Below are positions 55,301 to 64,000 of a stretch of 64,000 bases of DNA, in pieces; the stretch's first letter is position 1, and each line of letters begins with the position of its first letter. The notes under the pieces were generated by a model that had not been told where the DNA came from, made no database searches, and was given only the letters and a program-made list of their open reading frames with translations. The position numbers and the translations under genes are program-made. Source of the DNA: Plumapathes pennacea (lineage: Eukaryota > Cnidaria > Anthozoa > Antipatharia > Myriopathidae); assembly GCA_964036295.1 (NCBI GenBank), contig OZ038463.1:16975069-17039068 (forward strand), in the 5' to 3' direction.

Positions 55301-56626
55301 CCCCCCCCTTTTTACCTTCATTTCATTCCTTTATGCACCTTCAATAAACATTTTTCCCTTTTTGATGCCTTTGAACAGGAAGACGTCCAGAAAAACAGCA
55401 CGCAATTCACTCGACAACGCGATATTTAAGAACCTCTTAACGAAATGCCAATACGATTGTTTTTTCTTGGTCCAGTTGTTCCTACCGACCCTTTAAGAAA
55501 CCAAAAAGCTTCGGTTTTCTATACCCTTTTTTATGCTAGCTCTGAGGCTTGAAGTGGTCAATCATAGCGAGTGGCCGGGTACAGTGCCCTTTCAGTAACA
55601 GGAACTTCAAGCTAATAGATCTATTGTAGCGACATTAAAAACAAGAAGAGGAGCCTGGACAATGACATGACAAGGCTGACAAAAAGGGATGAGAACAAGC
55701 CAATACTAAAGGTGCGGATAGGGAAGAGAAATATAACAAGAAAACAGGAAAAAGTGACCGGAATTCGTCTGCTTGAACATATGAATATTGACCAACTCCT
55801 TGACAACAATGACAAGATTTCTTTTAACGTACTACGTATGTTGAGTAATATTACAAACAAATGGACGTCTTCTATCACAAATGTACTAAAGACGACGGAC
55901 TACAATCTCATTCTTCTAAATAAGCGAGTACCTAAGTTTCAAGGCAGGAAAAACATTGCTTAGACGCACAACGGTTCAACCGTCGCATCTAACATGTGTC
56001 GAATACAATTCTTATTTAGGTCGACTCAAGTTATGAAATGCGAGTTTTGATTTAAAACGTCAATTGAGTGCATTGAGTGATTTTTAGTTTGGCTTTAGGC
56101 CCCGTCAGTTCATTTCCAGTGTTTTAAAAACATGGCGGATGTAAATGGCGGCAAGGAGCATTCTCTTTGTTTCTATATTACAAACCTCATTCGCAATAAC
56201 AGAAAAAGGTGACTCAATATGCAAGTAGCGGTAAATCACCTCCTATCAAGGAGAAGACGGCTTTTAGGAGTTTCTCTTGTTTGAGCTCGAGGAGTCGAAT
56301 AGAATTTGGGCTGCACTTCATATTCTCCTCAAAACATATCTCGCAGTAAGCTACAGAATTTCCTGCACTCCGGAGTATTCTCATCAGTCTTATGAATCAA
56401 CGTCGAACCTCTGCCAAAGAGATTCGACTGGTTCAGTTGCAGACTGGACTGAATTCAAATCTGTCGAATTTAATTGCTTCATACGTTGAATTTGATATGC
56501 ATTTGATTCTTGAATCGTATTCGACACATGTGAAATGCGACATTTGTACCGGGCCCAAGTAACCCCGCCACGATGTCGCGAACGCAAGTGTAAGGAATCT
56601 GCTCAGGCGGATTCAATAATTATTAC
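55301..56626. other. Spacer with one unassigned 98-codon frame
   Basis: The plus-strand frame at 55667-55963 (starting MTRLTKRDENKPILKVRIGK) is lysine-rich with no recognisable motif and no supporting context. The rest holds no feature I can name. Confidence 0.35.
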
Positions 56627-57394
56627 CATCGCCAGAAATTCCGGACATTTTGCGTCCACGATTGCTTCCGGTCTTTCCCAGCGGCGTGCGGTATGAGCAT
56701 GCGCCATTCACACATTCAACATTGTTACGTACTTTGCCTCAGTGGGGTGGGGGAGGGATGGGTTTCTCCGGTTCAAAAAGAGACTGCTACGTTTAGGAGA
56801 CGTGCCGCTGAACGACCTAGTTGAAATTAGCTTTCGTTTGGTGCAATTTTCATGCGATTTGGAGCTTCCCAGCCCAAAATATCAACATCCGAAGTCAGCA
56901 TATTTCACGGGAGGTATTCGCCATGGCTGGCTGTGAACTGCAAATTCAAACACAAAAAGTACACATCGAATTTGCTCCAGGGGACTGACTGAGGCTTCAC
57001 AGGAGATGTTCAATCCTTCGACAATCAGGTACGGGGTAGACATTTTGCGTTGTACCCAAGGTTCTTGTATTAAATGCAGCTTAAAAAGTGACAGTAGCCG
57101 GTTTTGAGCGTATTCTTCTATCAATCCCTTCTTACGTCGGCCGAAATTTTAAATTCAAAAAAGTACACATCGAATTTTACCGGAGACAAATATTTTTTGT
57201 ACTGTTGTGTTTAGGAAGCTTTCTTCTTCCGAATGCTGCCCAGACATTTTTACGAACGTGCTTCAGTTAAGCGAAAAGCGCAATTTATTATCAGATCCCA
57301 TACATTTCTTTGTTATTTCTTGAGCGGCTGTCAGCGTGAAACCTGATGCCTCTTCCGAGATGGCGCAGCCGGATGTCTGAAATTTCTGGCGATG
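56627..57394. mobile_element. CATCGCCAGAAATT element, copy 3 (complete, inverted)
   Basis: 768 bp with both terminal inverted repeats, in the opposite orientation to copies 1 and 2. No clear target duplication is visible. Confidence 0.85.
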
Positions 57395-57687
57395 ACGTAG
57401 TGCCGGCTATAGTTGGGTAGGCTTAAAATGCAGTCGAACCGCCTTGAGTTACCAGCACCTAACCAACAACTTCTCTTAAGCGACTCACTCTCGTAAAAGA
57501 CCGCGACCATTTTTACAGGGTACTCAAAAACATATAGAAGATCGCGGAAATTTGAAAAAAACACGAAAGTGTGGCGAAACACGACGCACTCTCCACACTT
57601 CTCTCGTGTTCTTTCGCACCCACGCAGACGTGAAACTGACGCTCGTGTGCTATGTTGAGTTATAATTCAGGCAGCATTCGTCGTCGT

Positions 57688-58017
57688 TTACCAATCAGAT
57701 CGCGCGTACTATTCACATCATCATATGGTAACCAATCAGGTGGCATGGTACGTACTATTCACCTTATTTTATGGTAACCGATCAGATCGTGCGTACTATT
57801 CACCTTAACTTATGGCAACCAATCAGATCGCGCGTACTATTCACCTTAACTTATGGCAACCAATCAGATCGCGCGTACTATTCACATCATCATATGGTAA
57901 CCAATCATGTGGTACGTACTATTCACCTTATTTTATGGCAACCAATCAGATCGTGCGTACTATTTACCTTAACTTATGGCAACCAATCAGATCGCGCGTA
58001 CTATTCACCTTATCTTA
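57688..58017. repeat. Minisatellite, about eight units of 41 bp, with AACCAATCAG in each
   Basis: The unit contains AACCAATCAG, then GCGCGTACTATTCACCTTA. Unit starts at 57811 and 57852 give the 41-bp spacing. Units vary slightly (for example 'atcatgtggtac'). The open frame here is a by-product of the repeat. Confidence 0.9.
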
Positions 58018-59121
58018 GTTGTGACTTATGCCCATGGTGACAAAATGCCGACAGCGGCCACCTGAACCAGACTCCAATGGCAGTCATTTACGAAAGGTAT
58101 TCACTGAATAAATAAATATAGTTAACCAACAGAGAAACATTATTTACAAGTTATATGCAAACTAAAACGTAAAGTAAATAACATCATCATCACTTCTACC
58201 ACCATCATAATCATCACCACCTTTATCACCGTCTCACCATGCTCATCGTTCTTCTCCGTTTGTTGAATTTCAAGTTTGCAGAGAAAATGATGTTTAGTCC
58301 AGAATGATATTGAATGCAAACAATGGGTCACAAAGTAACCGAATAACCAAATGTTTCATCATCAAAAAAAAAAAATGAAAAAAAAAATGAAAATGAAAAT
58401 CGAAATCATGCACGACTCTTACCGACAACACATGAAGCTTTCAAAGCCTGACAATACTCTATATTTACAACTATTATCTTACTACTGTTATGGTCACATG
58501 CCAATCGCAAGCTTGGCCAGCAGAAATAACTTATAGTGTTCTGGGAAGAAGTTCAGACGGGACTGTACAGAACTGGGGGCAGGTCTCATGAAAAATGAGA
58601 ACCGCTAATAAGGACTCCCGAAAACGGTGAGCGAAATGTTGACTTTTCCAGGCCTGGAAATCGATTTAAAATTTTATGACTTTTAAAATTTGAAATAAAA
58701 ATGACGTTTAGTGTCCTGAAAAAGACCTCTAACGCTGGCTGGGCTTACAAATGACAAATTACGATAACTGAGAAGATACTAGGTTAGCCCTAATTCCTTA
58801 TATTCTAATATTCCACAATGACTCTGACCTTGGATAACTATGTTCTTTCTACATGACGGAGTTTTCCCATTTACTATTGCTAGAATCTAGTTTAGTTCCA
58901 GTTTTTTTAGATAGTACTGGTAGCATATTTTTCAGTTCTATCTCCATGAAACACGTAACTGTTTTCTTAATATGCTACGACCAAAAAGGACTGAATCAAA
59001 CCAAAGTCTTATTATACTACTACCTCACGGCTAAAAGCAATGCCAAAAGGCCAGTATTCGCGTGTTTTTGAAGTTGCACTATAAATTAAACTGAAAATCA
59101 CACACCCAGATAGGAATATTA
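58018..59121. other. Spacer without a supported gene
   Basis: Contains an A-rich stretch near 58363-58400. Short frames only. Confidence 0.45.
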
Positions 59122-59241
59122 GGCCCGGGTCAAACGTCATACTTCACATGAAACGAACCCAATGCAAATTAGCTCAAACAATGGATTTTGTTCATTTGCA
59201 TTGAGTTCGGCTTATGTGAAGTACGGGGTTTGTCCCGGGCT
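59122..59241. mobile_element. Short Harbinger-like MITE, TTA target duplication
   Basis: About 120 bp. GGCCCGGGTCAAACGTCATA at the left pairs with the inverted right end (GGGGTTTGTCCCGGGC), and TTA lies on both sides. It is almost a perfect hairpin. Confidence 0.7.
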
Positions 59242-60026
59242 TTAGTTTCATGCATCATACCCCTTGCCTGTTTAACAGCTGTTTTAGAAAAAGGCATGAC
59301 CTGAAAGAAGAAACCTTAGACTGCTTTAGGAGACAACCGCAAGATTATTCAAGTACACTTAATAATAGTAATAAGTTCTTAAGGACACATACAACCGTTA
59401 TCTCTGTGCTTCTTACAGGGAACGAAAAATTAATATTAATAATAATAATAGTAATAGATTAGTAGTGATAACTAGTAATTTCCTAAATCCTAATCCTAAT
59501 TCTAAAATTCATCAAAACAGTTCTCTAAAAGTCTCTAATACAAAACCCAAAAAGTTTCCTAAAAATTCTGCAACAATTCTCTAAAATTATCAATAACGAA
59601 AACAACTGAGAGTAATATAACAATCAATAGTTACCAAAATCGCTTAGTAAAGAGGAAAGCTTTAAGAGCGGTTTTAAAAGCGCCGAGTCACTCAGCAATC
59701 TTTACAGACTTACGTAAAGAGTTCGTAAGTTTGGGGCAGCATTAGAAAACGCCCTGTTCCCGAAGATCACATATAATTTAACTAGGGACGTGACCACAGC
59801 TAACAAGGCATGCATGCTATAAACAAGAAACTACCGAGGTATTTATAGAACGAGTACAAATATAAGTCAACGAAAAGCTGTGGTTTTGCACCTGGGTCGT
59901 TGTGAGGTCAGTGCTCTGTTTAGTCAATCGCCTTTAAAGGAACAAAAGAAGAAAAGTGTGAATGTTTGTGTTTAGATTAGGCAATGCAACACAAGTATTA
60001 AACGACAAAAAGAGATGCCATATCCC
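59242..60026. other. Spacer without a supported gene
   Basis: Contains AT-rich simple sequence near 59430-59460 and no recognisable feature. Confidence 0.45.
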
Positions 60027-60350
60027 GGGGGGGGGGGGGGGGGTACTCCCATATATGAGCCATATAGATATGTGCCGCCCCAAAGGGTATCATTTTCAGC
60101 GTTTTAGTCTGAATTAGGGTATCGATTTTAGCATTTTAGTCTGAAACAGGGTGGGAGATTTCGATATTTGATCTAAAATAGGGTCAAAAAGTGCACATTT
60201 CGGTCTAAAATAGGGTCGAAAATTGCAAATATTGGTCTGAAATAAGGTCGAAAATCGGAAATTTTGGTCTAAAATAGAGTAAGGGTTTTCAGTCCCGGGC
60301 AGCACACTCCCACCCAGAATTTTGAGGAGTACCCCCCCCCCCCCCCCTTG
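60027..60350. repeat. Element with internal GGTCTAAAATAGGGT minisatellite, copy 3
   Basis: An 18-base G run and GTACTCC at the left pair with GGAGTAC and a 16-base C run at the right. The interior repeats 'tttggtctaaaatagggt' about six times. It is a diverged relative of 26366-26760. Confidence 0.75.
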
Positions 60351-60429
60351 CCATATATTTTTGCCGTGGAATTAAGTACCTAGCAAGGCATTTCAGCTGC
60401 CGATACATATTACATTTCTCAGGCAGATT

Positions 60430-60573
60430 TTAAAGCACTTTAAAATGCCGGCCATTTACCCCAGGGCAGTTGATCCCAGGTTCCAGGCGCGTCTTCTTGT
60501 TGTTCTCCTGCCTCTGGAAAGTGCGGCTGACAAGAAGAGGCGAGTCTCTGGCATCTTCCTTGGCCGCCAATGG
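60430..60573 (-). CDS. Adhesion GPCR last exon: cytoplasmic C-terminus
   Basis: Phase 0 from CCCCCAG. It encodes a polar tail beginning [20 protein letters not shown] and ending GRHFKVL with TAA at 60430-60432. No PDZ-type terminus of the classic S/T-x-V kind is present. Confidence 0.75.
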   Translation of the reverse strand, partial: PLAAKEDARDSPLLVSRTFQRQENNKKTRLEPGINCPGVNGRHFKVL

Positions 60574-61038
60574 CTGGGGGTAGTATGGAAAGAATAGACA
60601 TTGAAATAATACAATTTACTGTAACCGCCTCATAACTAACAACCCCTCATAAACACTATAATAGCATATCAGGTAATTCAGAACAGTCACCTTCACGTGA
60701 ACAACTCGACCAGATCGAGTCGGGGACTTCATGGAGATGCTCTCTGTTGGAAAACAAAAAAATAAATAAATAAGATAAAACCATGTTCACAGTAATTAAG
60801 AAAAAATCAGTGTTTTATACGCCTGGTTTTTACGAGCGTCGCAAGCACACTAGTTATTTCACGGTGACAGAAGGATCAAAATGTTTATAGTATCACTGAT
60901 ACTTTTCTTTCACGTATTTACTTATTTTAATTACTTTTCAGTTTTTCCAGATGGTATGATGCCTTGTCCTTTTTCATCGTATCGCCGCTCCCCTGGCGTT
61001 CACCAACCTATGGAGAGACAGATTACATGGAATTGCAG

Positions 61039-61083
<45 letters not shown>

Positions 61084-64000
61084 AGTTTGGATGATACTCC
61101 AAGTGTATTCATGCTCTCTATTTTAATACTGAAAGTAGTGCTTCCAGCAATGTCTTTCTTGGTTTATACTCTTTTGAAAAGTGTAATAGAGCTAGTTCTC
61201 CGTTCATCTTTCTACATCGTCAGTTTACGAGCATACTACACGTATAAGTCGATCGCTCATATCGGCAAGGTTTTCGTTTTACTGGCGTCTGTATATTCTA
61301 TTTATTACAAGGAATGAAGCGGCAAGCTACAGCAAAACACTTGAATATAGAGGTTCTTAATTAGCTGTGTGATTGCACTGTATGTTGCTTTGGTCGTGCG
61401 TTTTGCTACGTTTAAATCAACTTTTGCAGTGCTTGGAACTTTACATTTCAATACTCACCGTGATGGACTGATCATTGGCATATCCAAGACTTTTGGTCAG
61501 AGACTGTTTCTCCTTACGGCGCTGAAACGCTGCTCGGACCTAAGAAATGGAACACTTACTAAAGCAAGTCGCAGTTATTAAATAAGTACCGCAGTACTAG
61601 TAGCAGCTGCAGTAGTAGCGGCAGCAACAGCAACAGCACCAGCAGTAAAAATAGATGCATTTATTTTTTTGAATCGCACATAATAGTTATTACAATAGTC
61701 GTAGTAGTATTAATAGTAGTATTAGTAAAGTGATTTCAATAAACCCGTGAAACAGGTACTAAATTGCCTTGAGTTGGCGTCGAATCGTATGTTTCTAGTG
61801 ACGTTCCGTAGAATTGCCTTCAACATATTTGAATCGACGCGGACATCAACGTTTGCCAGCTGTCGGATCTCGGCCACTTCGTATGTTTAATTTCTCAATA
61901 TCACGACATTGGTTTCGAACCATATATACAAAAATACTCTCCGCTAGACACTAGTACACCCTCAGTAATAAATTAAAACTGTTTCACGGGTTTATTGAAA
62001 TCTCTCTATATGGAGAAGGAGCAGTGGTAGTAGTAGTGTAACAGCAACAGCAGTCCTTCGACTGTCGTCTATTGGTTAATATATTGGAATCCTTGGTAGT
62101 CAAAGGGTGGAATTTGCAGTGGTCATAGTGGTGCTGTGCTGCTCTATAGTGGTCAGCGGTAGGGCTACTTGTACTTACCTCTTGGTTGAATACACAGAAG
62201 AACAAGAAGATGAAGAGACCCTGAAGAAGACGTATTTATACATTAGCGTGAGGAGTAGGCCGCGCAATTATTGTTTAGGTACACGAAAATAAAACACTCC
62301 AACAATATCCTGACTTAACTCTACTTAACTAATATTACAGTTAAGTAGTATTTAGCTCACCTGAGATGAGTTGGCTATGGCAAACAGATACTGAAAGACA
62401 ATGGTCGCATCCTTTTGGAAGGCAAACAGTCCAAAGACCCAGCCAAGTCCAAGAATTGGCATCAACACGCCGACGCATTTAGCTCCAGCCCTACACGATG
62501 GGGAGATCAATCAATCAATCAATCAATCAATTTATTTGCCACCTTAGCTGAATATACAATTCCAAAATCAATGTTAAAAGAAAAAAGAAAAGTGGCGAGA
62601 AAGCTCAAAAGAAACCATGGGACTTATGGGTACTGGGCTTCCTCGATGTTTTATAATAACTCAACAGTCGACATTTATCATAATTACCCTGTTAAACTTT
62701 ATAAAATTAATCTATTTCCATCACTGATGAATCATAACCAGCAAGACTTCTGATGCACATTATACGAAATAAAGAATAAACCCATGCAGCAAATGATGGG
62801 GCAAGGTAAAACAGAAGCAATATAATGATGATGGAAGGACGCAAGTATTACTTTAGTGTTCACATACTTGATATTTGCCTTGTCAGGAGTTGTTACACCG
62901 GATGCAGAGAACGTCACAGTTTTGGCAACTTTGATCAGAATAACCAAGTTAACCTGCAATGATAAAACAAGTTCAAAAATCCTAATTTTTCAGTTCATGT
63001 TCAATGAAGAAAGACTAAGCGTTCTTAAACCTCCCTTTTGTCTCTCCCTCTTCTCCATCGTCAGACTTACCGCACTGAATAATATGACAGGTCCAAGGAA
63101 AGCCCAAAAAAACCCATTATCAGTGGACAGCCAGCACCTACAATGAACCAAATAAGCATTAACGAAAAATAACAACAACAACAACAGCAACAAATCATGA
63201 CACGGAGGGAGCAAAAACATATAGATGTAGGGATGACTTACGCTTCCCCTGTTCCGTAGCTGTTTGGCCTGATACCAGCTGATATTCCAACGACAAACGC
63301 TGAAAACGCTGTGGAGAACAGCGTCACATATCAGCTTCAGAATATTTTGACATCTGATGTCAGAACAAATATCTAAACCTGAGGGTGACCAAGGCGCTGT
63401 CATACTGTCTAATTTTCTCACAGCAAGTTGTCTGGCAATAGCTGCCAAGGCGGGGTATCACACTGTACAACGTGATCTCAACAACTTGCAAGGATTTATG
63501 ATGTGGAAGGCTGGGGAGAATCCGTGACAGGCATGCTGGGGAGATGGTGGCTCTTAAGTCGAGATGTCAACACGGCGGAATTTGAATGATTACAAAGAAA
63601 TGCGTATGTGCTCTTGATTGCACTCAGGAAACATTGCGAGACAATTTGATGGAGGGGTGCAATGGCGGTGGAAAGTTGCTGCAATCTTTGTGAAACGTAT
63701 AACTGCTTTGTTGCCCGCAGTAAGATTAAAATAAAATGAAATTACAATAAAATTACTGCTAGGTTTCCGTTTCAGGCATAGCGCGAACCAGTTATAACAG
63801 AAAAATGGCGGCAAACAGATGTTTAAAAGATCACTGTAGGAGAAACGAAATGTGTAGGTATAGCTCTGTCGGTACTTTATTACTCTCTAGAGAAAAACGG
63901 TTGACGTACCCCATCCAAAGACGTAGTAGAAGCGCATGTTTATGTTTTCAGATCCGTACACTTGGATGACTTTCAAGTAAAGGTGAATGCCCTCAATCAA
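60430..64000 (-). CDS. Adhesion-type GPCR, 3' part (TM3 to stop), partial at the right edge
   Basis: Nine exons on the minus strand, in order: 64000-63910, 63308-63242, 63137-63071, 62953-62868, 62490-62361, 62220-62179, 61539-61459, 60741-60691, 60573-60430. All introns are GT/AG and all phases agree (759 nt, 252 residues plus stop). TM3 begins [18 protein letters not shown]4 holds [22 protein letters not shown]5 is [18 protein letters not shown]6 is [16 protein letters not shown] and TM7 [14 protein letters not shown]. These are hallmarks of the adhesion (B2) GPCR family. The cysteine in CWLS is the likely partner of the TM3 disulphide. The ligand-binding ectodomain and GAIN/GPS region are outside the window, so the subfamily and ligand cannot be named. 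It is convergent with the receptor gene. Confidence 0.92.
60691..60741 (-). CDS. Adhesion GPCR 51-nt micro-exon in the tail
   Basis: It encodes [17 protein letters not shown], basic and Ser/Thr-rich. The acceptor must be CAACAGAG for the frame to stay open; using the AG two bases earlier gives an early stop (RASP then TGA). The choice rests only on frame and is less certain than the other exons. Confidence 0.55.
61042..61081. repeat. (GT)n microsatellite
   Basis: About 20 uninterrupted GT dinucleotides in an intron of the GPCR gene. Confidence 0.97.
61459..61539 (-). CDS. Adhesion GPCR exon: start of the cytoplasmic tail
   Basis: 81 nt, phase 0 in and out. Together with the previous exon it gives [17 protein letters not shown], the typical post-TM7 segment of this receptor family. 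Confidence 0.85.
61732..62002. mobile_element. Short inverted-repeat element in a GPCR intron
   Basis: GATTTCAATAAACCCGTGAA at the left is exactly inverted at 61979-62002. 271 bp, non-coding. Target duplication not clear. Confidence 0.7.
62179..62220 (-). CDS. Adhesion GPCR exon: TM7 (42 nt)
   Basis: [14 protein letters not shown] is encoded by exactly 14 codons between CTTCTTCAG and GTAAGT, phase 0 on both sides. Confidence 0.9.
62361..62490 (-). CDS. Adhesion GPCR exon: intracellular loop 3 end and TM6
   Basis: Encodes [20 protein letters not shown] and the extracellular loop up to [12 protein letters not shown]. An (ATCA)n run at 62505-62530 lies just upstream of the acceptor. Confidence 0.92.
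62868..62953 (-). CDS. Adhesion GPCR exon: TM5 end and intracellular loop 3
   Basis: Encodes [19 protein letters not shown] and [10 protein letters not shown], phase 0 in and 2 out (ATCAA/GTATGT). Confidence 0.88.
63071..63137 (-). CDS. Adhesion GPCR exon: extracellular loop 2 and TM5 start
   Basis: Encodes [20 protein letters not shown] and SA. The CW and W-x-F-x-GPV pattern is characteristic of family B2. Confidence 0.92.
63242..63308 (-). CDS. Adhesion GPCR exon: TM4
   Basis: Encodes [18 protein letters not shown] and TGEA, phase 1 in and 2 out. Confidence 0.9.
63910..64000 (-). CDS. Adhesion GPCR exon: TM3 and loop (continues beyond the window)
   Basis: The frame is open to the right edge. 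It reads [20 protein letters not shown], then MRFYYVFGW, and ends TGGG/GTACGT in phase 1. Confidence 0.92.

Noticed and set aside
57688-58017. CRISPR-like array
   Set aside because: Units are directly adjacent with no unique spacers, and the genome is eukaryotic.
57771-58040. Repeat protein NLWQPIRSRVLFT
   Set aside because: It arises from the 41-bp minisatellite; 41 is not a multiple of 3, so the frame drifts between units.
60964-61317. 117-codon plus-strand frame over the GT repeat
   Set aside because: The frame depends on the (GT)n run coding Cys-Val and lies in introns of the GPCR gene on the other strand.

Overview
The window looks like nuclear DNA from an animal, most likely an anthozoan cnidarian such as a stony coral. 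Two intron-rich metazoan membrane-protein genes sit in AT-rich DNA packed with transposable elements: a BEL/Pao retrotransposon, non-LTR fragments, long-arm foldback elements and many short inverted-repeat elements with TAA/TTA target duplications. The species is inferred from style, not proven. No prokaryotic features were seen.

Layout. 1-4727 holds degenerate tandem repeats, three CRE-like TGACGTCA sites and a spare copy (3650-3707) of the first coding exon of the main gene. 4728-11177 is a nearly intact BEL/Pao retrotransposon on the minus strand with 206/207-bp LTRs and a CTCAG target duplication. 11894-51097 (+) is the main gene, assembled here from 13 coding exons whose splice phases all agree (7572 nt, 2523 residues). 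It encodes a signal peptide, nine C1q/TNF-like jelly-roll domains, one Ig domain, ten cadherin repeats (several nearly identical, with an exact 300-bp period), a transmembrane helix and a short cytoplasmic tail. Its introns are crowded with mobile DNA, above all an 8.8-kb inverted repeat (23729-32488) inside intron 3, which splits the ninth jelly-roll domain. 51098-60429 is repeat-rich spacer with non-LTR reverse-transcriptase fragments, inverted-repeat elements and a 41-bp minisatellite. 60430-64000 (-) is the 3' part of an adhesion-type GPCR gene, from TM3 to the stop codon in nine exons, running off the right edge.

The most notable object is the jelly-roll/Ig/cadherin receptor. Its ectodomain resembles a homophilic adhesion or recognition molecule. 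The sequence also suggests ways to diversify it: a duplicated leader exon, homogenised cadherin repeats, and a stop codon that overlaps a splice donor and would switch the tail on or off. The two genes are convergent, and nothing in the sequence shows that they work together. All exon models come from reading splice signals and phases by eye; no searches were run.
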